Below, in pieces: positions 13,769 through 24,805 of a DNA stretch of 64,000 nt. Positions within the stretch are counted from its first letter, which is position 1. The number at the start of each line of letters is the position of its first letter. The stretch spans positions 8,856,479-8,920,478 of the forward strand of contig OY759261.1 of NCBI GenBank assembly GCA_963662155.1, in the 5' to 3' direction. The position numbers were made by a program, and so were the translations under genes. Source of the DNA: Lamellibrachia columna. Its lineage: Eukaryota; Annelida; Polychaeta; Sabellida; Siboglinidae. The notes beneath the pieces are model-generated. The model made no database searches, had not been told where the DNA came from, and worked only from the letters and a program-made list of their open reading frames with translations.

Positions 13769-14183
13769 CTGTAAACAAACAAGTCAATAACATTTTACAC
13801 AACATAAGATAATTACTTGGTAAATACCACACGTACAGTCAATACACATTCCACAAGGAACAAAACGTAATCTACAATAACAAGAATAAATATTAATGTG
13901 CTACAAATGTAGATGAAGGATTTTCCATATAAACCAATAAGTATAAATAACGAATGATTACACAGAGTACATGTAACCATATTTCTTGGCTTATTTTTTA
14001 ATTATGATCTCAACTGAAAACATCACATCAACACGGTTAATCAACACGGTTTTTTTCTCCAAAAACAGTACAAATTCCATAACAATTAAAATATAATACA
14101 ACACCATAGTCAACTTGACTAATTAATATATTAGTAATATTTAATGTGTTGGAACGTATCTATGCTCCACCCCTGCCAGAATA

Positions 14184-14316
14184 AATATATATATATATAT
14201 ATATATATACAAACAATATATGTATACAACAAAAACTAACAGCAATAAATATATAAATAAATCAAAATCGCCGCGATAATGTAAAAGTGTATATATATAT
14301 ATTATATACTTTTTAT

Positions 14317-14409
<93 letters not shown>

Positions 14410-14410
14410 C
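14184..14410. repeat. (AT)n microsatellite cluster
   Basis: AT runs at 14,184-14,210 and about 14,290-14,410 with short interruptions. Non-coding. Confidence 0.95.
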
Positions 14411-14459
14411 ATGTATAATTATAATGACAAAACAAGTACATCATATTACATTTACTTAC

Positions 14460-14558
14460 CTAATCGCCCAAACGTTGAAGAAAAGGGTAAAACACATACT
14501 CGTTGCAACGGTTTTGAGCAGTTGTATTAGTTCTTCCACATCCTGTAGATGACGCCAT
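14460..14558 (-). pseudogene. Possible first exon of Harbinger accessory gene
   Basis: An ATG at 14,558 opens a 32-residue frame (MASSTGCGRTNTTAQN, then RCNEYVFYPFLQRLGD). It ends exactly at a consensus donor AG|GTAAGT, but the last codon before the donor is TAG. Position just inside the right terminal repeat suits a transposon first exon. The stop suggests damage or a different donor. Confidence 0.35.
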
Positions 14559-14644
14559 CCACGTAGATCGGGTTACGTTGGCGCGTGTTGCAAAAACTCT
14601 ACTCGGTCCCCGATCTCCTACTTACCGTACCGATCCGCGCGCGA

Positions 14645-14686
14645 GATCGGGAAGGGAGCCGAGATCGGTGCGCTTGCAAAAACTCT
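14645..14686 (-). repeat. Right terminal inverted repeat of Harbinger element
   Basis: Reverse complement identical over 42 bases to 7,562-7,603. GATC-containing words repeat immediately inside it (14,609-14,645). Confidence 0.92.
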
Positions 14687-14689
14687 AGT

Positions 14690-16085
14690 ATCATTATGTG
14701 TATGCATGTGCATATGTACGGGTTCCATAATTTTTATAGTAAAATGACATGTTTTTTCTAGGTCCAGGTCCACTCACTGTAGCCCATACCCGGCCCAAAC
14801 CCGAAGCGTTTAATGTGTTCAGCCCAATCCTGGGCCAGACTCATACAAAAATAATGTACGCCCAGCCCTGCAAGATACATTTAGTAGACGCCCGGCCCGG
14901 TCGATGTCCAAAACCCCGGCCGCGAATTTATGATTCTTCTACAGTTGAGACATACTTTAATTTTAAAACGCCAATTAAGTTACTTCGCCTAACGACCTTT
15001 ACCCTTTACAACAGGTATCATGCATGGATTTATGTTGGGTGGGGGAAATAATGGGTACATTTGGAGGTGCGATACAGTTTAGGGGTGCGGCGACAAACAC
15101 ACAACACGGCAGATAGTAAGATAAATTGTAAATATTAAACATTATTTTTGTATTATTTAAAGTTGTAGTGCATTATTTATTGCAATATGACTGTTCTGCA
15201 AACCTATGAGTGACTTCACTACTGTTATCGCAGTTATTCACTACGCAGAACCTCAGCATAGACCTATTGATTTAATTAGTGTAAGTTGGTGGGTTGACAG
15301 AACTTAGATTCATCGTATCATGTGTGCATAGCATTGTATATCGTAAGAAACAATTGTTGGACAAGAGTAAGATAACACTATAACTCATGCTGTCGTGACT
15401 ATCATTAAAATATATAAATTATGACTGTTGATTTTAAAGCTCATTTTAAAAGTCGTTACCAGTATATGGAATTGGTTACCCTAATTTATTATAATGAATT
15501 TTGTAGGGGTTTTATGTGGTATCTGCATTGCTGTCTGCACAGTGTCGCTAATGTCGTTGTCCCGTTGTTTTATATATATTCTTAAAGCAACTACATTGAC
15601 AATTCAAAAGTGAAATAGTTCAGCTGTGAATGGGCGACAAGCGGCAACTGTCAATCATATTACAACTGGGCGGGGCTTAGGACCCAGCCTATCTCGATTG
15701 TTGAGGAATAATAAATTTGAGCCCGACCCGTGCAGGGCACTACGACGTAGATGTATAGGCCTTTCCATTGATTATATGAGAAGATTTATTAGGTTGTATG
15801 TTTTTAATTTGTGGTGACAAAAGCTACTATACACAAATATTTCTATTTACGGCACTTTTATTGATGTTTGCTATGTCAATATAATTATTTTATTTAAACT
15901 AACTTCTCGGTCCGGCGTCCGGGTCCGGCTTTCATACCCGATATCCAGTAAGCGATGCTACGGTAATTGGCGGTGCCAGCCGTCTCGTCGTTAAATAGGC
16001 GCGAGTAATGCAGACCACAGCGACTATACACATATTTATATTTACGGCACTTTTCTTAATGTTTGATATGTCATGATTATTATTT
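14690..16085. other. No recognised gene
   Basis: Mixed sequence downstream of the Harbinger element. Short GC-rich islands (14,780-14,930; 15,650-15,740; 15,900-15,990) with CCCGGCCC words interrupt AT-rich DNA. No domain or transposon ends were recognised. Confidence 0.4.
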
Positions 16086-16346
16086 TTACTTGGCAATGTA
16101 GATGAACGGATTGGTGCAACAGTTAGCGAACACGAGAATGAATGTAAACTGGAAGATGTATCCGAAGTAGGACGTGACGCCTATTACGTAAAGGGCAATG
16201 TGTATCTTGTTTGGAAGCCAGCATATGAAATAGCACGCAGTGACGACAACCAACGTTTTGATGACGTTCTTCTCCGCTTTTTCGTTTTGCCTGTACATCG
16301 CATTATGCTGCTTGTCGGAATTTTGCGAAGAATGCGCTATCGTCAA
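16086..16346 (-). CDS. Class A GPCR exon, end of ICL3 through TM6-TM7 (partial gene)
   Basis: The minus-strand frame reads a basic segment (YRQNEKAEKNVIKTL), a hydrophobic TM6 containing ACYFICWLPNKIH (the CWxP region), a short loop, and TM7 ending FANCCTNPFIYIAK. NPFIY matches the NPxxY motif of rhodopsin-family receptors. The frame stops two bases into AAGTAAAA, which is a plausible splice donor (CAA|GTAAAA) that would lead to a C-terminal tail exon. Upstream, an in-frame stop lies just before an AG, so the true exon start is probably an acceptor near 16,335 and not a start codon. TM1-TM5 exons were not found nearby. It resembles invertebrate peptide-receptor-like orphans, but ligand and subfamily are unknown. 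It could be a pseudogene fragment. Confidence 0.75.
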   Translation of the reverse strand: MTIAHSSQNSDKQHNAMYRQNEKAEKNVIKTLVVVTACYFICWLPNKIHIALYVIGVTSYFGYIFQFTFILVFANCCTNPFIYIAK

Positions 16347-16349
16347 ACG

Positions 16350-17741
16350 TTAGGTATTTAAGAACCGGAGATTGACTGCAAGCTCTCGGCTTTCGTGTGT
16401 TCTCGTTTTGGTTATGTTTCATCTTCGTATACAAAACTTATGTCTGTGCAGTCTAGCATCTCCTCCAGGGTGACATCTACTTCATGACCCGAAACAAAGC
16501 ATAGACATGTGTTGTTATTAACATAATCCTACCAGTAATATGACAGTTTCAAGATGGACTTGGATATATATGGGGCCACATCAACGACAACCCTCGCGCC
16601 ACACGCCTGTTGTTGGTTGTGGAGAAAATACCAGGAAGATGGAACAAATGCCCGCAGTGAAGAAGATGACACAGTCTTCTGTTGGGAACTATTCCTACAA
16701 GAGTGTTCCAGTAAGTAACCAAAAATGAGATAATTAGTTTATTCACAAATTGACATATTACATAATAATGATAAAACAAATTCGAGGCTCTCTTTGGAGT
16801 CCGCGGTGATTGTCTTTGTTTTCAGACTGGTCACGGTAAAGGCCCCTGTGACGGCGTTGGGGTGCGACAAAGAAATCTGCCGATAAGGCAATAGGAAAGT
16901 GATGTTGGAACACATACTGCACATGCATTATGCGACTGAGGTAACGCAGAAGATCACTAATCTAACGTTTTGTAATATTCCGTCAAGTGATGGAAGCAAA
17001 GGCAGACATGGATGCACAATATCCAGGATTGTGACCACACACGGTGTTATGGTGAAGGGGTCATCCGTCTCCACCCAGCATGTTTCATGGTATCGCTCAA
17101 GCTGCTTCAACACATTCATTGGAGGTTGTCCAGGATGGAGGGAAATAACTAGTGTCCTTCAGAAGACAAGGCTGAGTCGGATGCTATCCAGTTTCATGGC
17201 CAAGTCTAGGAAGCGTTAATCTGTTTAACGGACGAAAAAGGATCTGTCCGAACACATATCAAATTACTTTAAATGAAACGAACACTGCCACTGAAAGAGA
17301 CACATATTGTGAATCAACTGCAAGAAAATCCTGTCATCCATTCACTAATGCTTAACAAATATATTTACGAAGATAATGTTGAACATTGAAATATTGAATA
17401 GGATACTCTAAATACTTCCATTATATGAAATATATAAATAAAACAATTGATGCACTTTACAACCAGAACAACGTTAGACAATTTGAAACGGTAAATTGGG
17501 ATCAGGGGGAAATAGATTTAATAAATTTCCCCTGAAAACCAAAAAAAATTAAACGACAGTAACCACTACACATTTAAGAATATCACGCTCGGCTTTGTTT
17601 TGGGAAAGCCTTGGATTTTACATTGATTCATGAAGATGTTGGGGTTTCATTTCTTGTAGGAAGATTATTTTTACGAATTGTATACAATATATTAATGTTA
17701 ACAATTAATACAATAAAATAATGATATAAACTTAAGCATGT

Positions 17742-17744
<3 letters not shown>
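16350..17744. other. No confirmed gene
   Basis: A plus-strand frame of about 100 codons at 16,899-17,219 ends LSRMLSSFMAKSRKR. It matches nothing I recognise and has no splice support. The rest is AT-rich. Confidence 0.35.
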
Positions 17745-17824
<80 letters not shown>

Positions 17825-17826
17825 TA
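17745..17826. repeat. (AT)n microsatellite
   Basis: About 80 bases of AT with one CAT interruption. Confidence 0.97.
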
Positions 17827-17866
17827 TCACTCGTAGTGGTATTTGGATGTCGAACACGAATGTCAT

Positions 17867-17926
17867 GACTGAATGGAGGGAGGGGACTGAATGGAGGGAG
17901 GGGACTGAATGGAGGGAGGGGACTGA
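17867..17926. repeat. 18-bp minisatellite, 3 copies
   Basis: Three perfect copies of GACTGAATGGAGGGAGGG with a fourth partial unit. Confidence 0.92.
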
Positions 17927-17972
17927 TTGCGTCATGATGATGTCCCCAGACTATTCCTGTCACAGGAACACC

Positions 17973-18872
17973 AGGGGAGACTGCGGCTAGTCCGCCCCCC
18001 GAGGCTAGTCCGCCAACCCGGTTTTTATTCCGTGCAGAATTTAGTAATTTCGGTCACACGACTAAGTCACACGATCATCAAAATATTTGGCGTCCACGAG
18101 TTGCTGGCAAGAAAGTTGTGAGCTGATGTTGGTGACTGAAAGTAAATTTTTTAAAGTTTTGTTTCGATCAAATTTCAGTACTTGTTCGTGGAATTGGTTA
18201 GACATTGAGAGCCCTTAAATCAGAGCTATTGTTTGGATCTTACTTGTTACTATATCCAGTGTCAGTGATATTTAGTTGCCCTCCCACTCACCAAATATGT
18301 ATTTGTATTGGGGCACGTATGCCTATGTGCCACGGGGCAAGTTCGCCCCTAGGATATCTGATGTAAAATGCACAATATCACTAACACGCACTCTCATAAA
18401 GACTTCCAATTGTCCATTTCATTGTTATATTCTAGTCAAAGAAGTTATGAAACCACATTTTGATGTCACCACTTTCTAGCCGATGTAGTGCCAAACCTTG
18501 TTTTTGGTTTGCTTGGTTTATTTCATAGATAAAACAGAATTTCTGAGGACTTTAAGTTTCTAACAGAATGTCTGTCACGTTTTTTTACATAACAGTAAGA
18601 CAAAGCTGCACTGTTCTTGTGTATTTGCTGTTTAAAGTATGTGTGTGGGGGAGATTGCCCCGACATGGGGCAAGTCCGTCCATGCCTAGGTAGGTCTACC
18701 AAGAGTCAGATTTGGATATTGTCTTGTAACAGTGTTGTCATTTGTTGATAGCTCAACTGTGGGCAAGATATTTGCGTTAAACATAAGGTCGACTGTGATC
18801 CTTTAGCTCTACAAATACAGTCTCCAGATCTATTAGAGTGTCCACGGGGACGGACAAGCCCCGGTTTCCCCT
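17973..18872. mobile_element. Non-autonomous DNA transposon with pogo-like GGGGCAAG ends
   Basis: The left end AGGGGAGACTGCGGCTAG is an imperfect inverted match to the right end, whose reverse complement reads AGGGGAAACCGGGGCTTG. Similarity continues for about 28 bases (GTCCGYCCCC). Several internal segments repeat the motif (GGGGCAAGTTCGCCCC near 18,340; TTGCCCCGACATGGGGC near 18,655). The right end is followed by TA, the left is preceded by CC, so a TA duplication of Tc1/mariner-pogo type is only half supported. No transposase frame lies inside. Length is about 900 bp. Confidence 0.6.
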
Positions 18873-20194
18873 AATCAATTAATTAGTCTTTGGACAACCT
18901 TTACTCCTTTGATTTTGGGGGTTTATCAATGAAAATTCAGAAAACGGGTGAACATTAAAGTAAAGTAAAACGCTACTCGGCAACCTTCGGTCAGTATTTC
19001 TAAGCAACAGTTTCGTGCAGTTGTACGAAGGAGTGTGTCAGCAACAAGTACAGCTGCCGTGTGTTTGGAATACCGTGTGCCAGGCTATGTAAGGGTACAT
19101 ATTGCAGACTCTCAGTCGCATGGAGTATCATTGATTTGTACATTTGGGTACATTTTATTACTCTGTTAAGCAACAAAAGGTGTTTATTGCTTGGGCAAAT
19201 TGGGCGTCATTTTGATTTTGTAATTTCGGGGTGAAGGAACCCTACAAACATCACTCTTCTGGATTCAGCACACCCAAATCACCCTAAAACCGTTTGTTGT
19301 CACGCTAAATATGTCTACAGGGTTTCCGTTTTCAGAAATTGGTACCGGTCTATTTAGCTAAACCAACCTCACCTTCTGCATGTGTTGAACCTTTTATAGA
19401 GCATATTAAAATGAGGAGCCCAGCTAGTCGTGGAATGAATGCTCCTGAACCAAGCCTCATGGCCTATTTCCGGAGATGTGCATCCGACGACAGCAAAGTC
19501 GCTCATTTCTTACGTTGTATCTGTGTGTTCTACACAAGTACATGCATGGTGGTGAATACGACTGATGACAAGAAGAAGGATTTGGATCGGACATTAGAAT
19601 GAAAGAAAACAGTCACTCCCTGGCAGCTCTAGCAAGGATATCTGAAGGGCATCGTTCTTACAAATATAAATAACCAAGCAGGCCTCGTCACCCACTGTTC
19701 CAACAATAGCTTCCTTCATGCTGTTATGACCCTGGTTGGTAAACCACACAGTTGCTGGATAGACGCTTGGTCAACGCACCCCCAATCAAACCTTCACAAA
19801 CTGTCAAGTAACCTGGAGGGACGCCTACCAAAAGAAGCCAGTCAGGCCGACCTAATTGTGTCTCAACGGCCTAACGACTGGTGCTGGGCGCTGCAGAACG
19901 ACTATACAGAAGTAGGACAACTTACGTTTGATGTGCAGATTCTACACATTATTATTTTATTTGGCAAGGTCCTAATTGTGTTAATGAAATCTCTCAATTT
20001 CACTTGTTTACAATTGTGGATAGTGGTTTTATTAACAAAATGCGTATAGAAACATAAAAACGTTATTTTTTAAACTATGTTACGTTACTCAAGTACACAG
20101 TTGCAATGACGTAAACAACAATGACGTTGCCAAGCCAACCATTTCTATATACCACTCCACAACTGTCCATTTTGAATGTATAATAAATGTATGG
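18873..20194. other. No recognised gene
   Basis: Two moderate plus-strand frames (19,339-19,602 and 19,726-20,049) have no recognisable domain, no strong splice signals at their ends, and stops between them. They may be remnants of one degenerate coding sequence. Confidence 0.35.
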
Positions 20195-20252
20195 GAGTGG
20201 TGATATGTTGAGTGGTGATATGTTGAGTGGTGATATGCTGAGTGGTGACATT
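20195..20252. repeat. 15-bp minisatellite, about 4 copies
   Basis: GAGTGGTGATATGTT repeated with one T/C variant. Confidence 0.9.
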
Positions 20253-20606
20253 GTTGGGAAGAGAAAATCGACGCATGATTGTCTAAATCGCTGAGACGCT
20301 GGGCCCGTGGGTGATCATGTTTTTATTTTGTGAAGCTTCTAACTTTCCACGCTAAAATTGCAACTGTATTGGATAGAAATGTCAGCAACAAGTGAGTGCT
20401 GTCGTTGACATTTCAAGAGTAATTGGCATTTCAGTGTCGTTGACATTTCAGTGACGAAACTGAACTTACGCGACAGCCGACACTCGCGGGTCCAATGACA
20501 ACGTAGCTTCTATTAAATTTTAATTATTTCTTACCAGCAGAGTTACCTGGTGTAGCAAATATTGTTCACGAAGCAGCGGCTCTGGGTAGATACAATATTA
20601 CTACGA

Positions 20607-21222
20607 TATAGCTGGTGATATAGCTAGTGTTTGTCATGCTATGTGTAGAAGCTTTCTATCCACAAACACCTCCATATGGTACAGACAAACTCTAATAACT
20701 AGAAAATTATTCACAATCGCTGCATACATCCAGCGGCAAATGGGTAGGCATTTTTGACATTGTGAACCCCACCTCCGGGGGCCCCGTGAATATGGTTCCA
20801 CATCCGACCCCCTATGTCCGTCAGAAAGGTTACCTTGCAAAGTTTCGTCCGGATCGGCCCAGAAATGCATACACACAGACATGTTGATTATATATTAGAT
20901 AGTTTGTCTAGAACTAGACCCAAATGCTTTATTTGGTTTCCCTTATTAACACAATTTATGCAATTTCTACAGAATATTTTATAGGATTTTTGCAGACAAA
21001 ATTGTGTAGAAGCCACAAAAGGCTGTAGCGGAAGATGCAACCGTGGAATTATTTTGTATTTTATGTCATCGTAAAGATAATAATTTGGCCCACACATTAG
21101 CCGCTGGGTGTATGCAGCAATTTTTAATACTTTTCAAGTAATTGGAGTTTGTCTGTACAACATAGGTGTTTGTGGATAGAAAGCGTCTATATATAGCACA
21201 GCAAACACTAGCACTAGCTATA
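20607..21222. repeat. Inverted repeat, arms about 120 bp, around a shared dispersed repeat
   Basis: The plus-strand segment 20,617-20,740 (GCTAGTGTTTGTCATGC ... TCTATCCACAAACACCT ... GCTGCATACATCCAGCGG) matches the reverse complement of about 21,098-21,222. Next to each arm lies a direct-orientation segment containing CACCTCCGGGGGCC or CACCCCCGGGGCTCC, then a TTTCGTCC/TTTTCGACC tail ending in ACAGACA repeats (to 20,882 and to 21,385). A third copy of the junction recurs at 21,942-21,997. This looks like copies of one dispersed element rearranged locally. Confidence 0.7.
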
Positions 21223-21663
21223 TTATAGTAATATTTGTTATTTTGGCCCCCACCCCCGGGGCTCCACATTCGACTCCCCGTCCGTTAGACGGCCCCACTA
21301 GGTCACCGTGCAAATTTTCGACCACAAATGCGGCCGTGCATCAGACACAACAGTCAAACAGACAGACAGACATACAGACAAACAGACAACCAGACACTAT
21401 GATTTATAGATTATATATCATTTTATGGAAAACAATTATACTGTATTTTGTAATTCTGAATCCTGTGGAATTTTATATAATTTTTTGCTAAGGGCCTATA
21501 TGACCACATTTGTTTGATTAAAAGAAAACTGAGCCATCAAGTTCATATATAGTCAAAATCATAAATTCCAGCTCTTTTAACATGCCTCCATGTGAGATGC
21601 CCGTCAATGTCTACCAAAATATCCAGGCCTCCCATATGAGATTATGCCATGGTGTACGTACGA

Positions 21664-21726
21664 TATGGTAAAATACCATGGTATACCATGGTGTTTTGAA
21701 GCAGGTAAACCATGGTTTACCATTAC

Positions 21727-21773
<47 letters not shown>

Positions 21774-21850
21774 GGTAAACAATATGTTATGGTAAAATAC
21801 CATGGTATACCAAGGTGTTTTGAAGCAGGTAAACCATGGTTTACCATTAA

Positions 21851-21852
<2 letters not shown>
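21664..21852. repeat. Duplicated palindromic unit flanking AT tract
   Basis: Two direct copies (about 21,664-21,726 and 21,789-21,852) share TGGTAAAATACCATGG, GTGTTTTGAAGCAGG and the perfect 16-base palindrome GTAAACCATGGTTTAC. Each also contains the palindrome ATACCATGGTAT. An (AT)n run separates and follows them. Confidence 0.85.
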
Positions 21853-21937
<85 letters not shown>

Positions 21938-21994
21938 CGTAGCATAACAAACACTAGCTACATTATAGTAACATTGTTATTTTGGCCCCCAACC

Positions 21995-22049
<55 letters not shown>

Positions 22050-22088
22050 GTGTGTGTGTGTGTGCACGCACGCACACACGCACGCACA
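21725..22088. repeat. (AT)n and (GT)n microsatellites
   Basis: AT runs at about 21,725-21,770, 21,851-21,931 and 21,998-22,048, the last joined to a GT run ending in GCACGCACGC. Frames reading YIYIYI are artefacts. Confidence 0.95.
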
Positions 22089-22340
22089 CTCAACTTGTTT
22101 TCACTAGGCTAGGACCAACTCGACGTCAGTGCGGCGGTTTGCATCAGCCTGTGGGCTTGTGCTTCACACCAGTCCTGTACCCAAGGAAACCTGTGTACGT
22201 CAAAAACAATGTCATGTTTGTTGAACTGAACACTGATTCTGATTCGTATGCCAGGCTGCCTCAACCAGAGTGCTTGACAACGGTGTGAACGATCTGGACA
22301 ACAAACAAGGGACGATTGTTATAACCAGTAATGTAATAAT

Positions 22341-22737
22341 CGACCGGTAATGTAATAACAATGATGACGGTAATCATTATGATGATGATGATGTTAATAA
22401 TGATGATGTAGAAGGTTATGATGAGGGTGATAACGATTATGATGATGATGACAATTAAGGGGTCGTCTTAATGACGACGATGATAATGATTATGATGATA
22501 ATGATGATGATGATAATAATAATAATGATGATAACGATGGTGATGATGAGGGTGATACATGGTTACGATGATGTTGAGGAAGAAGATGAAGACAATTAAG
22601 CGGTCTTAGTGGTGATGATGACGAAGATGATGACAATGAGGGTGATCATTATTACGATGATGAGGACGAAGACAATGACACCCTCAGCCTCATCATCCTG
22701 TTCTTCCTCATCATCGTCATCATCATCCTCATGTTCA
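22341..22737. repeat. (GAT)n-rich microsatellite, with strand switch
   Basis: GATGATGAT-type trinucleotide repeats with GAC, AAT and GAG variants run to about 22,680. They then switch to the complementary CATCATCCT type until 22,737. Confidence 0.9.
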
Positions 22738-22967
22738 CCCTTATAACGGTTAGGGGTGCTGAAATCCACTCGACGTTCACAAACGTATGATTAGCATAGG
22801 AATCTCAGAACGAGTGAGCCGCATGTTTTATGGGAGGACATATGGAATGCCGTTCATATAACTGCCCAGATAACGCACGGCAGTAACTACATGTTGGCAA
22901 AGAATAGGACCGAGTCAGACAGAGTGGTAAGGAAGAGAGGGGGGGTCATTAAAAAAGTGTCACCTCA

Positions 22968-23423
22968 ACAAATGAAAGAGGTAATCTACACTCAATTAAG
23001 GAATCATCTCAAATAATTATTTAAGGGATTATTAAAAATGCTTAAAAAAATACCTGATCATAATTTCAGCAAATTAAGGTGTCATTTAAAACAAGTTAAG
23101 GGAAATCTCAAAATGCAATGTGATATTATATTAGAAACTTAGACATTTTAATCGCAAAAATAATAAAATAAGGGATCAGTCTTCTCAAAAAGGTTAAGGT
23201 GTCATTTCACACTAAATGTAAATGCTCATTAAAAAGAACTAACTGATCGTTTCAATAAATTAAAAAGATCATCTTAGAACATTAAAGGGTCATCTCGTCT
23301 ACTCAAAAAGATTAATGGATCTTTTTCAAAAATAGACGTGTTGATTAAAAATAAATGTCTCAACACATTAAGGGATCATCTCAAAATATTAAATGATAAT
23401 CTCATAACATAAAGGGGTTTTCT

Positions 23424-23462
<39 letters not shown>

Positions 23463-24805
23463 GTGGAAAACTAGTTGTATAAATAATCAGGAACTCGCTA
23501 CGTAGGTTTACCGACAGCAATGGCGCGGCCCATGAAATATGCTTGCTGTGTGTTCAACAAACTTTTCCAAATAAACCATTGGCGTGATGTTGTTGATTTG
23601 ATTGTAGTTGCAAACGATTAGTTTGTATTCGTTCTTTTAGGTGCATAACCCCCAAGCATTGCCTTTTGTAACCATTGAAGGGATAATCAAGCAACATATC
23701 AAATTAAGGGGTACCTTTAAAATGTACGACATTAAGAGCTAATCCACAAAACTAAAGGGTATCTTTAAATTAAAAAGTGATCATCTCAAAAAGTTAAATA
23801 AGAAGCTGATTTTTTAGATGACCCTCTTATTAATTTTTTTTAGATGATTCCTTAATGTTTTGATAGCCCACTTAACTTGTTCAGATGATGAGCTAGTTAC
23901 TTTTTTCAATGACCCTTACATTTTTCAAAATGATTCCTTAATTTATTCTATAAAGCTGTTTAATTTATTTGAGATAACCCTTTATATTGTCGATGTGATC
24001 CTACAATTATTTTATGACCCCTTATATTTATCTTTTGTTATGAATCCTAACATGTTTAGATTTCCCTTAATTATATGAAGTTACCGTGTGGGAAGACCCC
24101 ATTATTTTATTAAATGATCCCTTAATTGATTGACATGATCAGCTGGTTCATTTGTAATGACTCGTTACACTTCCCTTAACTGTTTTTGAGAAGATACCCT
24201 TAATTTTTTAGATGATCCATTAATTTGTTGAGGCGATAGTTAAGTAGTTAAGATAGTTAGCTAGTTAACTTCTTATTATATATTTTGTGATGATACTTTA
24301 ACTTTTTTGAGAAGACCCATTCATTTTATGAGATGACCCCTTAATTTATTTAACTTTATTCGAGACAACCACTTGATTTTTTGAGATGACTCCGTAATAT
24401 TTTGAGATGATCAGCTAGTTCATTATTAAATTACCCTTTAATAACTCCTTTTTAAATAATTTTTTGATAAAATTCCTTAATTTTAATAAAATTTTAAAAT
24501 ACATTAGGTGCCCTTTAATCGTTTAGATGAACATTTTGTTTGACTGAAATTACCTTTATATTTATTTTTTGAGATAACCCCTTAATTGTTTCAGCTGATC
24601 CCTTATTTTATTATTTTTGCGATTAAACTTAAGTTTCTAATATGATATCACATTACATTTTGAGATTTCACCTAAGTTGTTTGATATGACCCCTAATTTG
24701 ATCAAATGATGATCAGGTATTTCTTTTTTAAGCATTTTTTAATAATCCCTTAAATAATTGTTTGAGATGATCCCTTAATTGAATGTAGATTACCTCTTTC
24801 ATTTA
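22968..24805. mobile_element. Foldback-like element with long inverted arms built from short repeats
   Basis: The first 220 bases (AAATGAAAGAGGTAATCTAC ... AATAAAATAAGGGATCAG) match the reverse complement of about 24,590-24,805 over their whole length. Both arms consist of many diverged copies of a roughly 20-30-base word, AATTAAGGGATCATCTCAAA, forward on the left (to 23,424) and reversed on the right (from about 23,810). A 36-base poly(A) run (23,425-23,460) and about 300 bases of unrelated DNA form the centre. No transposase frame is present. Foldback transposons have this plan of long, internally repetitive inverted ends. Target duplications could not be defined. Confidence 0.78.
23425..23460 (+). 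repeat. Poly(A) tract, 36 A
   Basis: Continuous A run at the inner end of the left foldback arm. It could be an expanded CTCAAAA unit or a retrotransposed tail. Confidence 0.95.

Larger units (their letters stand above)
7562..14686 (+). mobile_element. PIF/Harbinger DNA transposon with nested CR1 insertion
   Basis: Both ends carry the same 42-bp sequence in inverted orientation, starting AGAGTTTTTGCAAGCGC, with no mismatch seen. The interior contains a PIF/Harbinger transposase on the plus strand (11,299-12,187) and, on the minus strand, exons that may belong to the accessory gene that such elements usually carry. A CR1 retrotransposon fragment (7,645-8,778) has inserted close to the left end. 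Harbinger elements normally make a 3-bp TWA target duplication. Here the flanks are TTAG on the left and AGTA on the right, so no clean duplication can be called. The transposase is broken, so this copy cannot move itself. About 7.1 kb is long for the family, partly explained by the nested LINE and AT tracts. Confidence 0.88.

Noticed and set aside
16899..17219. Plus-strand ORF of 106 codons ending in a basic tail
   Set aside because: No recognised family, no splice or promoter support. The minus strand is also largely open, so chance is likely.
19339..20049. Two plus-strand frames that might be exons of one gene
   Set aside because: No acceptor or donor of good quality at the frame ends and no recognisable domain.
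22341..22737. Acidic-repeat coding sequence from GAT/GAC runs
   Set aside because: Simple trinucleotide repeat with many stops (TAA, TGA) in the relevant frames and a strand switch.
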